Below the pieces are notes generated by a model. It saw only the letters and a program-made list of their open reading frames with translations, was not told where the DNA came from and did not search any database. From NCBI GenBank assembly GCA_009774245.1, contig VSNM01000009.1:1-64000 (forward strand): a stretch of DNA of 64,000 bases, given 5' to 3'. Source of the DNA: Lachnospiraceae bacterium. GTDB lineage: Bacteria; Bacillota; Clostridia; Lachnospirales; Lachnospiraceae. A program made the translations under genes and the position numbers. Below are positions 18,001 to 25,561 of the stretch, piece after piece. Position 1 is the stretch's first letter, and each line of letters opens with the position of its first letter.

Positions 18001-18554
18001 AAGTTCAGGTTAATAATGCAGATGGAAATAAAATATTATCTGTGGGGCATCCGGGTTCTGCAGATAACAGCATTCCTTTAAAAGGTGATATTCGTGTTAA
18101 TAAGAATACGGTCAGGGATATGATTTTGTCTGAAGCTGACGGATTTTCGGGTAAGATGCAGATTAATGATGCGGATGATTCCAATGGAAGTACAACCAGT
18201 GTTAAAAACATTGGAAGCAGTGGACAAAAGAATGCGGACAGCTATGGGAAAAGTACGGGAAAGAGTATAAGCATGGGGCGTAATGAAGAGATACATGTCC
18301 AGTCTACGAAAAAGGTGATAGAACATGTAAAAGAAAAACATGAGGTAGTGGACGAATATGCCAGTGAATCATCAGTGCCAGACGGATATGAAAGTCATAA
18401 TTTTGTCGAACAGAAATTACTGACACACATAGACCAGACAGGGGAAATAATTAAAAAAGCAAAAAGGACACACGGTACTGATGATAAAAACGTAAACAGG
18501 CAGGCTGAAAAATTTAACAGACTGCCAAAAAGCAAGAAAAACAAAATGCATTAA
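15021..18554 (+). CDS. VirB6/TrbL-like polytopic membrane protein with long hydrophilic tail
   Basis: This 1177-residue protein starts one base after the previous stop codon. It has an N-terminal hydrophobic segment (about 16-38) and membrane segments near 175-200, 255-278 and 292-312. A large extracytoplasmic loop spans about 315-580, and a cluster of membrane helices follows at about 585-725. The C-terminal 440 residues are hydrophilic, with Gly/Ala/Gln-rich and Asn/Asp/Ser-rich stretches, and likely cytoplasmic. VirB6/TrbL proteins form the inner-membrane channel core of type IV systems, and their C-terminal tails vary in length. The tail's composition suggests disorder. A promoter and palindrome follow the gene. 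Confidence 0.75.
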   Translation: MDKRKKNRINTIRRIGTSVCLVALTILMAMASYFTVAAGGTYELSDDNQADYSFYMLSSCLATTLTMCIADPNGEDMVDALSTVNANSAGCFLGYDDQSVAKGIKGLFTSFISTSSCTYNYSQLCSESFQHVGEGSGSSFVFSQYCMLGAGLADIGIDKTGTDGSVSLGRSISGWVVLLVYRLAMAVNGFLKIVIDIMKWLNPFQFFSKANEKAASAGIAIGVDHSGLANTGTTAGALMSPLTEVISELYAKLYDFSSIVLLILFVIMVTMLFMNVFMSRQTDSRMGIIKKYLFRAGFIVFGIPLLGGTYSVILDKMSQDIQSGNTAAAKIVASTFVDFESWVMNSSMILPDIVIKVDTDKGHITANAGNSIQDICYAFNEKATTGLPSRFTTGSAANDVSKLIGQIQNETRMPAGNIGSTDAWVISLLQRYQSGKKIYASEYEQAWISKFWLKDNDADFNEKRENYVKNFATPQVLLQVDGSERAAFWNREVPSGYIRGPIGRDANGTGSSVINGINLNSRNTGSEVSNSLKLPALAVYNYLNSTFNETTVRVYSSEKASSGHIRDYHYSVNLVGKGEQSFVYLLLCIMMLLTYSVLGFVYAFGIIMSNMKRGMRLIVAVPGAMLGSLASVAKIISYTVLMIAELVLNIMLYMLTTDLIFSVASVITTTFVSTAASIFSSTFVSSGAFSTLVSILVIIFLIWFTVQAIKLRNPIIKSLEEMADNVVTKFITGQTAGGNAQGSGGQGDSSTTARGAQIAAMEPKRRFRTPVGRAAEKMKDTSKQEAFLGQMFGGNGSAFKEDQAFRQRDLEKRAAKKHARREMLEAGKQLAVGAGEFAAGAATGNAALMAQGAKTTLHGIGTANQAAENKYQADKNADTKLATTLNPVMAKHDERLGYTKGQSKEIDRMPLGTELAQAVRLGGAGNDNTVPVSRSDPAGGSTNSGADFGNVHTGTENAGNPMRGTADNTENDRNIRGQSRSTEKISVDNEVDQEVQVNNADGNKILSVGHPGSADNSIPLKGDIRVNKNTVRDMILSEADGFSGKMQINDADDSNGSTTSVKNIGSSGQKNADSYGKSTGKSISMGRNEEIHVQSTKKVIEHVKEKHEVVDEYASESSVPDGYESHNFVEQKLLTHIDQTGEIIKKAKRTHGTDDKNVNRQAEKFNRLPKSKKNKMH

Positions 18555-18585
18555 AGTGCATACAAGAATATATATTCTGCTTATT

Positions 18586-18599
18586 ATTAATGCATTAAT
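18586..18599. promoter_or_regulatory. Perfect 14-bp palindrome, candidate operator
   Basis: ATTAATGCATTAAT reads identically on both strands. It sits 20 bp upstream of the -35 box of the promoter at 18619. Near copies occur at 10322 and 47194, each also next to a promoter of the transfer region. Confidence 0.5.
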
Positions 18600-18618
18600 G
18601 GTAAAATAAAAATATTTA

Positions 18619-18647
18619 TTGACATATTTAATAAAATCTGATACTAT
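18619..18647 (+). promoter_or_regulatory. Internal promoter of the transfer region
   Basis: TTGACA at 18619-18624, a 17-bp spacer and TACTAT at 18642-18647. It drives the small membrane protein at 18704, whose product would be needed in large amounts if it is the pilin. Confidence 0.7.
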
Positions 18648-18703
18648 TTTTTGGTAATTACAACAACAATGTAATTCATTATCAATTCAGGAGGAGATAA
18701 AAA

Positions 18704-19042
18704 ATGGTAACAAAAATTGGAATGACAGTAGTTCTTGCGTCGGGATCGATTAATCTTGGTAAGTTTTTTGATAATTCGAAAAGCGCGATTAAGTCATGGG
18801 GAGGATCGTTTATCGGTCTTATAGGCGCTTTTATGCTTGTGGCAGCTGCGGTGCTGATCTGCAAGGCGTTCATACAGCATGGCAGGGGGCAGACCAACTG
18901 GCTGATGCTTCTGGGCATGATTATTGTCGGAGGCTGTTTCTTTGTTGGAGGCTTCGACATTATGGACAGCCTTGCGAACGTGGGAAAACAGACCTTAAAT
19001 GACCTGGCTACAGGTTCAGGAATTGGCGGCGGGACACCGTAA
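18704..19042 (+). CDS. Small two-helix membrane protein, VirB2/pilin-like candidate
   Basis: The 112-residue product has two hydrophobic segments: about 33-54 (WGGSFIGLIGAFMLVAAAVL) and about 66-86 (WLMLLGMIIVGGCFFVGGF). A short polar loop joins them, and a Gly/Thr-rich C-terminus follows. This is the shape of VirB2/TrbC-type subunits. Its own strong promoter and excellent ribosome site (AGGAGGAG) suggest high expression, as expected for a structural subunit. There is no clear cleavable signal peptide. The pilin role is inferred from size, topology and position after virB6. Confidence 0.5.
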   Translation: MVTKIGMTVVLASGSINLGKFFDNSKSAIKSWGGSFIGLIGAFMLVAAAVLICKAFIQHGRGQTNWLMLLGMIIVGGCFFVGGFDIMDSLANVGKQTLNDLATGSGIGGGTP

Positions 19043-19153
19043 TTTTAAAAATAGATACTGTTTTGTATTGAATGCCGAGAATTCTTATGGGTAATTTTGG
19101 ACATAAGATGCATCGGCATAAATCATGCAGTCATCAGGAAGGATTTTAGTGAT

Positions 19154-20398
19154 ATGGGATTATTCAGACAGGTCAGGATATGGGGCAGGCATCACCGTAT
19201 CGAATTATTTGGGACTGTTCTTGGGGCACTTCTTCTGATTTTGCTGATAAACAGCATTTCCATATGTGTGTATGCATCAAGGAAAAATGACAGGCTGTTA
19301 TCAGAGCATGCAGTTTTTGCTGATTCGTTTACAACTTCGCTTTCCGGTAAAAATGGTAAAATTTCACAGATTTACGTCAATCCGGAACGGAATAAATGTG
19401 TGGTACTGTTCCAGTTTGATGACATGGACGGCATGGTGACGGATGCCGCAAAATATCAGGTTTTTATCAAGTCTTTTGACGTTTTTAAGGGTGAATACGC
19501 ATCACGCAGGCGTACACAGCTCGACGTGATGGGCGGCTTCTATGTATTTGGTTCCACAGGCTACACGGCTCTTTATCTTTCTGCAGTCAATGGTTTTCCA
19601 GGGGAATGTTATGAGATTATTTTAAGATGTAATGATGTCCTGCAGATCAATGTTGATTCATCAGAGAATGAAAATGCAGCCAGGGATGCATCATATGCAC
19701 AGTTTGACCAGTGGCGGGTTATCATCAACCCGAATGGCAATACTGCCAGGGAATGTAGTTTTCTTGATGACTTTGATATTACATCATTGTATCAGGATGC
19801 TGTCATTGATGAAAATGAGGGTGAAATCAGGGAAAATCTTTATGATGATGTAAAAATGATGTATTCAGACTGGAAAAAAATAGATAATTACAGGAATAAT
19901 CTTGAAAGTCTTAATGTCAGGGTTCCGTCGCTTCCGGTGTATATTGCCGGTGATGAGCTGACAGCAGACGAAAATGGAATCATTTGGTATAATCCGGAAT
20001 TTTATTTTGAGGATGGCGTCAATTACGACTGGTATGGGAAGACACTTCATGATACATCGTTTCTTGACATGGTAAAAGGGGCGGATATGACGGACATACA
20101 GTTCTTTAACAGTCTGAATAATTACCAGGAAACTGACAGTTCCCTTACTCCGGATACGTGGTATATGGCTGACGGTTCCGTTATTAATTTTGATGAAAGC
20201 AGCCTGAAACTAAGTAACATGCGGGCAGTTGTTGAGAACATAAAGGGTTATAATCAGGCGCTTAAGGACTATTATAATGCAAAACGAATGTATCACTGTA
20301 CACACCTGGTTGATTACCTGTATCTTGAGTCTAATATGAAGATGGCGGGAAAGTATTTTACATCAAACTATAATGAAGGCGTGGTTACTGTATGGTAA
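19154..20398 (+). CDS. Single-pass membrane protein of the transfer apparatus
   Basis: The 414-residue protein has one N-terminal membrane helix (about 19-39: LFGTVLGALLLILLINSISI) and a large extracytoplasmic domain without recognised motifs. A beta-rich part (about 60-200) is followed by a more helical C-terminal part rich in Tyr, Asn and Asp. The topology matches VirB8/TcpC-like assembly factors, but I cannot show homology. The start at 19154 is chosen over an earlier ATG at 19097 because GGAAGGA precedes it. It lies between the pilin-like gene and the cell-wall hydrolase gene. Confidence 0.5.
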   Translation: MGLFRQVRIWGRHHRIELFGTVLGALLLILLINSISICVYASRKNDRLLSEHAVFADSFTTSLSGKNGKISQIYVNPERNKCVVLFQFDDMDGMVTDAAKYQVFIKSFDVFKGEYASRRRTQLDVMGGFYVFGSTGYTALYLSAVNGFPGECYEIILRCNDVLQINVDSSENENAARDASYAQFDQWRVIINPNGNTARECSFLDDFDITSLYQDAVIDENEGEIRENLYDDVKMMYSDWKKIDNYRNNLESLNVRVPSLPVYIAGDELTADENGIIWYNPEFYFEDGVNYDWYGKTLHDTSFLDMVKGADMTDIQFFNSLNNYQETDSSLTPDTWYMADGSVINFDESSLKLSNMRAVVENIKGYNQALKDYYNAKRMYHCTHLVDYLYLESNMKMAGKYFTSNYNEGVVTVW

Positions 20399-20412
20399 GG
20401 TGGTGAGGTTGT

Positions 20413-22569
20413 TTGACGGGACAGTCAGGTAATAACAACAGCCGGATGTCTGCAGGTGATAAGGAGACGGGACAGAAGGGCGGAAAAGAAGGGGATGGAA
20501 ATAAGCCTGAAAATACGGCTGGGAGGCTGGGGGAAGTTGCAGCGTTAAATGCTGCAGGTATTGCAGCCTCCCATACAGTAAAAATGTCCATGCTCCTGAA
20601 GTTGAAAATAAAGCTGCAGATGCTTGTCCAGCATGCAGTCATGCATACCAGTGTCAGTATTGTGTTGTCCATTTGTATTCTCATTGGAACCACGATTGTG
20701 GCGCTCATCGACAATGCAGTCATAAATGGCAGCGCCGTAAAAGACAGTAATTTTGTTGAATGTACGGCATATATTGACAGGGCAATGATTGGAAAGGGTG
20801 GATATGAGACTGCTGTTGATGTCAATAAAATAAAACGCCAGACAGCCAAGCGTATTTATTCTGTCTATTATCATTATGGCCTGAGACCTGAGCAGATCTT
20901 TGCAGTTTTAGGGAACTGGGAGCTTGAATCCGGTATTGATCCTACGGCAGTAGAAACAGTTTTTACGGAACCATACCGGATAGGCACGAAAAAACAACAG
21001 GCCATTCAGTGTGATTTTGTCCTGGAGAAGTGGAATCCCCAGTATTTTCTGACATATCCGGATATATTGCGCAACGGAATCGGGCTCGGGCAATGGACAA
21101 ATGACAGGAATAAAAAGCTGGTCGAATATGCAAAGCTGTACGGAATGCAGGATTTTAAGGGAGATTCTGCACTGGAGAGCATGTGGTATGACCTGGATGT
21201 GCAGCTCGCCTTTTCCATAGACACATCTTCCGTGGGGGACGATAATGCCCCGTGGCTTAAGGGTTGGAAAGAGACTGGCGCGGAAAAATGGGATGGTGAC
21301 ATGAATGTTGACCTGGAATTTAATTCGAAAAATAAATGGGATACTGTTGATACTGTCAATGGAATCTTTTCAGATGAAACAATAAGTATCCACCCGGTTG
21401 GCGAGGATAATGATGAAACAACAATCGGCGGAAATACGAAGGATAATTATTATGATGATGCTGACCGGGACAGCGCAAAGGCGCAGGCATCCCTTGAGAT
21501 GGATGCCGCATGGCCTGCCATTCTTGCCTCACATAAGCCCATACCGTACACGGATGAAAACGGTGTTTACCATGACGGCATTGATGAGGCCAACAGCGCC
21601 GCAAAAGATGAGTATATCAGGAAGTGGAAAAAGAAATACAGGTTTTATCTGTATAAACATACCGTTATACGGTATACAAAGCAGTTTTTTAACGAATGGG
21701 AGGGCTGCAATAACGGGACGGAGCAGGCGCGTATCGATAATGCCCTGGAATTTTATTATGAGTGGTGGGAGGAAGCAAACAAAGACACAACCCAGGGAGA
21801 GCCAAACTATTTTGTAGGAGAGGAGAACGCTACTGACAGTAATGATTATTTCTTTTTTGTCGAGGAAGGGTATGCGAGCGGGGTACTGGAAGTGCTGAAT
21901 AAGACAAAGGATTATAATCACAGCATCAGCAATATATACACATATGATCAGGACATGAGCCAGTGTAACAGGATTGTTTATGAGGAAAGAAAAAATATTG
22001 CCAGGTGCGCAGCAATGATTGCGTGGCCGACCATTGCACAGTCAAGGGGAAATGATGGGACAGAGCTTTATAAATGGGTACATGATCAGGTGATAAAGGG
22101 AGACAGCGTTTATATGTCGTGTGACCGCACGGTCTGCACCGCCGTCCGGTGGTCAGGCTATGACGACAGTTATCCCAAGGGTGCAACATTAAACCAGATC
22201 CAGTACCTTGTCACAAGTCCGAGATGGGTGGAGCTGGACTGGGGCGGGGACAGGTCGCAGCTGCAGGCTGGCGATATCCTCATACGCAAGGATTCTGTTG
22301 CTGGCGACGCAACTGCAGAAACAGGTTCAGCCGAACACCATACCCTGGTTTATATTGGCGAGGTCATTGCTAAAAATTATTCTGATAAGAGTCTTGGCGA
22401 TATTGCTGCGGGTTCGTGCATTGTACATGGCTCATTTGGAGAACGCTCACCGGGAATTGGCACATGGTCTGACAAATATTCAACGTATCATGCTTTCCGG
22501 TGCATTCATCCTTTAAGCCCGACAAAATCCCAGTATAAAAAAATTTCAATCCCGCCCGACATAAAATAA
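20413..22569 (+). CDS. VirB1-like bifunctional cell-wall hydrolase
   Basis: The 718-residue protein has an N-terminal membrane anchor (about 75-98: VSIVLSICILIGTTIVALI). A lysozyme-like domain of the phage-tail type follows (about 135-285), with LGNWELESGIDPTAVE containing the likely catalytic Glu, then GIGLGQW. After an acidic linker region comes a C-terminal NlpC/P60- or CHAP-like domain (about 560-700), with a candidate Cys in DRTVCTAVRWSG and His in AEHHTLVYIGE. Such two-domain muramidase/endopeptidases open the Gram-positive wall for the transfer channel. The start is a TTG supported by a purine-rich GGTGGTGAGG site; an ATG about 30 bases later is an alternative. Confidence 0.75.
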   Translation: MTGQSGNNNSRMSAGDKETGQKGGKEGDGNKPENTAGRLGEVAALNAAGIAASHTVKMSMLLKLKIKLQMLVQHAVMHTSVSIVLSICILIGTTIVALIDNAVINGSAVKDSNFVECTAYIDRAMIGKGGYETAVDVNKIKRQTAKRIYSVYYHYGLRPEQIFAVLGNWELESGIDPTAVETVFTEPYRIGTKKQQAIQCDFVLEKWNPQYFLTYPDILRNGIGLGQWTNDRNKKLVEYAKLYGMQDFKGDSALESMWYDLDVQLAFSIDTSSVGDDNAPWLKGWKETGAEKWDGDMNVDLEFNSKNKWDTVDTVNGIFSDETISIHPVGEDNDETTIGGNTKDNYYDDADRDSAKAQASLEMDAAWPAILASHKPIPYTDENGVYHDGIDEANSAAKDEYIRKWKKKYRFYLYKHTVIRYTKQFFNEWEGCNNGTEQARIDNALEFYYEWWEEANKDTTQGEPNYFVGEENATDSNDYFFFVEEGYASGVLEVLNKTKDYNHSISNIYTYDQDMSQCNRIVYEERKNIARCAAMIAWPTIAQSRGNDGTELYKWVHDQVIKGDSVYMSCDRTVCTAVRWSGYDDSYPKGATLNQIQYLVTSPRWVELDWGGDRSQLQAGDILIRKDSVAGDATAETGSAEHHTLVYIGEVIAKNYSDKSLGDIAAGSCIVHGSFGERSPGIGTWSDKYSTYHAFRCIHPLSPTKSQYKKISIPPDIK

Positions 22570-22589
22570 ATCTGGAGGAAGATAATAAA

Positions 22590-23408
22590 ATGTTTTATCC
22601 TGAAGATCTTGCATACGAAGTTAAAACATCCAAATTCATAAAGGTGCGTGGCATGGTTGTTGCGGCATTTATCATAATTTTCATGGTTCAGGCTGTAGGT
22701 ATTTATATGGCAAAGAACCTGCAGGACAGTACAGTCCGGTCAAACCTGTTGGAAATAGCGGATTACCAGCAGAAATGTAATTCGGTAAAAGCGGACATAA
22801 AACAATTTGAAGAATCTGGGACAAAGGAACTTTATAATTCATGGGAAGCGGGAAGTGCAGTAGCAGGTTTGCAGGACACATATGGGGGGATTTCCGGCAA
22901 TGCATCTGTTGAGGCTGTAACTGAGTCTGCCCGGAATACGGCTTCTGCACTGGATAAGTACATAAGCGATCCTTTTGGGCGTACTCCCTGGTATAATAAT
23001 GCTGCATGTCAGTACACATGGACTTATCTTAACCGTCAGACTTCAGTAACAGAGAAAATTCCAGGTATCTGGATATGTAGAAGTACAAACAGCAATGTGA
23101 TACTGGCAGTTACAACAGGGGTATACGACGGACTGGGTGAACTTTTTGGTAATTTTACGGTCTATTACACAACAAAAGGAAATGCGCTCCTTGATGAGGA
23201 TGTCAGGCTTGTGAATGGTAATATTGTCAGTTCTGTAGATTACATTGATTATTATAAGAACGTTGATGAAGTGCTGAATGAGGTCAGTGAAAACATGTCC
23301 CAGGATGGAGAGGGGGATGCTGGTGACAATGCCGTACATGAAGCGGATAATATTGAATCTGAAGCTAATATAGAAAATAATGAATATTGTGATGAGGAGG
23401 TGCAATAA
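22590..23408 (+). CDS. Single-pass membrane protein, unknown
   Basis: The protein of 272 residues has one N-terminal membrane helix (about 22-42: GMVVAAFIIIFMVQAVGIYM). A helical stretch and a compact extracytoplasmic domain (about 90-215) containing PWYNNAACQYTWTYLN follow, then an acidic C-terminal tail rich in Glu, Asp and Asn. It is not recognised. GGAGGAAG precedes its start. It lies between the hydrolase gene and another single-pass membrane protein, so a structural role in the envelope-spanning channel is likely. Confidence 0.5.
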   Translation: MFYPEDLAYEVKTSKFIKVRGMVVAAFIIIFMVQAVGIYMAKNLQDSTVRSNLLEIADYQQKCNSVKADIKQFEESGTKELYNSWEAGSAVAGLQDTYGGISGNASVEAVTESARNTASALDKYISDPFGRTPWYNNAACQYTWTYLNRQTSVTEKIPGIWICRSTNSNVILAVTTGVYDGLGELFGNFTVYYTTKGNALLDEDVRLVNGNIVSSVDYIDYYKNVDEVLNEVSENMSQDGEGDAGDNAVHEADNIESEANIENNEYCDEEVQ

Positions 23409-24161
23409 TTGCTTTTTTTAAAGAATAAACGTGGTAATTCAAAACCGGATACTTTGATGAATGAAAGGCCGAAAGTCAGGAAGTGTAAACTTCCCAGATA
23501 TGTGATGACATCGGACGAAAAACTGGATATAGCCAGGTATTTTATCCCAATTATTGTGATGGTACTTATTATCATTATTGAACTGATGGCTGGTAAAATA
23601 ATACTTGGCCCGGACAGGCTTAAAATAACGGAACAGTCTGTTCAGCTTACCCAGTTGAAAACAGACTATGATTTAATGACAAACCAGTACAGGGATATGG
23701 TATCACAGAGGGCGTCGCTTGATGACTATTCCTATTATACAGGTGACACATCAGAAGATGACCTGGCTGCGTCTGATTTTTTTTCACATATCTGTACATG
23801 GAGTGACAGCAGTACATATGAATCACTCCGGCAGGAAATGTTCAGGGATGGATATACGTCGGAGTCGGGTTTAATGAAAGCACTTTTACCGGAACCTGTT
23901 ACATATTATGACGAGGAAAGCGGGAAGATGCTCTATTCCATTGACCTGAACCAGGATAACATGAAATTTGAGCGTATTGAATCCTATCCGGTTTCTGCGG
24001 AAGCAGGGAAAAATAAGTATGCAGGGATACTTGTTGTCTCTTCCGTGGATCTGTCGGCAGAGGGAATGAACCAGGAATATTTTGGATATGTATATGTTGA
24101 TTATGTAATCGAAAATGACAAATGCACGGATGTCAATGCGGAAGCATTGATCAGGCAGTAG
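23409..24161 (+). CDS. Single-pass membrane protein, unknown (TTG start)
   Basis: This 250-residue protein has a basic N-terminus, one membrane helix (about 45-63: FIPIIVMVLIIIIELMAG) and a short coiled-coil-like segment (about 70-100). A folded extracytoplasmic domain ends near GYVYVDYVIEND. The topology resembles accessory pilus-assembly (PilO-like) or conjugation membrane proteins, without firm homology. The TTG start is supported by GAGGAGGTG at ideal spacing; the first in-frame ATG comes 16 codons later without a clear site. It is co-directional and closely packed with its neighbours. Confidence 0.5.
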   Translation: MLFLKNKRGNSKPDTLMNERPKVRKCKLPRYVMTSDEKLDIARYFIPIIVMVLIIIIELMAGKIILGPDRLKITEQSVQLTQLKTDYDLMTNQYRDMVSQRASLDDYSYYTGDTSEDDLAASDFFSHICTWSDSSTYESLRQEMFRDGYTSESGLMKALLPEPVTYYDEESGKMLYSIDLNQDNMKFERIESYPVSAEAGKNKYAGILVVSSVDLSAEGMNQEYFGYVYVDYVIENDKCTDVNAEALIRQ

Positions 24162-24171
24162 AGGTGAATCA

Positions 24172-24486
24172 ATGGGTGTAAGGAATTTATCAGGTAAAAA
24201 AATCAGGAATATAATAAATCTCCGGTGCAGTCTCTGTATTCGGACAGTTATTGTTTATCCGTTTATTGCAGTTTTTACGGTGGTATCCTTTGTTTTCGTG
24301 TTCTTTACAATATTGCCAATGGTAAACAGTATCGGTATTGCGGCATTCGGATATAACGAGGTTACACTGCTGTCATATGGGATTCTTCCTTTTATATGTA
24401 TAGACATGTGTATCGTCCAGGGATATTTTTACATATTAAAGAAGATTGTAAAGGGAATCACCAGATTTAATAAAAAGGAAGGATAA
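24172..24486 (+). CDS. Small polytopic membrane protein
   Basis: The 104-residue protein has a basic N-terminus and two to three hydrophobic segments: about 24-55 (VIVYPFIAVFTVVSFVFVFF), then about 60-75 and 78-95. A basic C-terminus follows (KKIVKGITRFNKKEG). It is unrecognised, but its position inside the transfer operon and its good ribosome site (AGAGGTG) support expression. It may be a small channel subunit. Confidence 0.5.
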   Translation: MGVRNLSGKKIRNIINLRCSLCIRTVIVYPFIAVFTVVSFVFVFFTILPMVNSIGIAAFGYNEVTLLSYGILPFICIDMCIVQGYFYILKKIVKGITRFNKKEG

Positions 24487-24492
24487 GCAGCC

Positions 24493-25530
24493 ATGGAGAA
24501 CGGAATACTTGCATTTCCGCACAACAGCAGTGAGGACAGGACAATGCGTATTGAAAAATCCTTAAAGAACAACAGGATTGTTTCGAGGGAAGATATGGAT
24601 GCACGCGTTACTGCCTGTTTTGACAATGTAAAAATTGAATTTGACGAACAGTCCAAAAGGCCGTATATCATGTTCCGGGACGGCGAGGTAAAAAGCGTCA
24701 GCGGGGGTTTTCCCTATGGTATTCAAAAGATACGTTTCAGACAGGGGAAAAGACCACCCGTCGAAATCAGGTGGGAGTTGTCCAATGAGGAGATTATGAA
24801 ACTTGTAGAAAACGGATTGTATGGCTATGGGCCAAACAGACCTAAAATGAAAGGGCAGCTTGGCATACCGGAAATATTCATGGAAACAGATTTTAAGAAT
24901 ATACCAGTAAAGGTTGATGTCTTTGCAACAGAATACATAGAAGAAGATGAAAGGCAGATTCCAGTCATAAGCTGCTCGATTAAAGATCCCTATGGATGTG
25001 TTACAAATTCGGAAGAAACAGATTATGGAAATATAGCTTCTTTCTTTGAAAAGGCAAAGCAGGAGCATATGCCAGATAATGAAATGCTGATAATGGAAGA
25101 CATTCCGGAAAACGAGTTATGGGGATCTGTTCCGGTGCCAGAGGATGAAATGATTGTCCGTCAGGAGAGAACCCTTACGAGAGAAGAGGAGGCAGAATGC
25201 CAGTTATGTGCCATGTTCGCAGCGGAAATTGCAGCGCGCAGGGACGAACATATCACTTCGGTGGATATAGACCGGATTGTCGGGGATACAAAAGCTGCAG
25301 TTGAGGAGCTTCTTGACGGTGGCGGTGGGACAGGGGATGCCGATGATGCAATGACCGATTCAGAACTTACGCAGCTCCATCTTACGGCTGGGGATGACGA
25401 TCACAGGAAGGCACGTGCAAAGATCATTGAAAATGCGGTCAGCAGGGCAGCGGGTATCCAGTCAGTGAATGTACAGCAGGAAATATATCCAGACAGGATG
25501 AATCCGGATAATTTTATCCCGTCGATGTAG
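24493..25530 (+). CDS. Uncharacterised cytoplasmic transfer protein
   Basis: This 345-residue protein has no membrane segment. The N-terminal 170 residues contain strands around YIMFRDGEVKSVSGGFPYG and PPVEIRWELSNEEIMKLVENG. The second half is acidic and helical (RTLTREEEAECQLCAMFAAEIAAR) with a Gly/Asp-rich stretch near 285-300. It is not recognised. The gene directly precedes the relaxase gene, with 31 bp between them, so a relaxosome or coupling role is possible. Confidence 0.5.
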   Translation: MENGILAFPHNSSEDRTMRIEKSLKNNRIVSREDMDARVTACFDNVKIEFDEQSKRPYIMFRDGEVKSVSGGFPYGIQKIRFRQGKRPPVEIRWELSNEEIMKLVENGLYGYGPNRPKMKGQLGIPEIFMETDFKNIPVKVDVFATEYIEEDERQIPVISCSIKDPYGCVTNSEETDYGNIASFFEKAKQEHMPDNEMLIMEDIPENELWGSVPVPEDEMIVRQERTLTREEEAECQLCAMFAAEIAARRDEHITSVDIDRIVGDTKAAVEELLDGGGGTGDADDAMTDSELTQLHLTAGDDDHRKARAKIIENAVSRAAGIQSVNVQQEIYPDRMNPDNFIPSM

Positions 25531-25561
25531 GATATATTTTATGGACATAATGAGGTAAAAA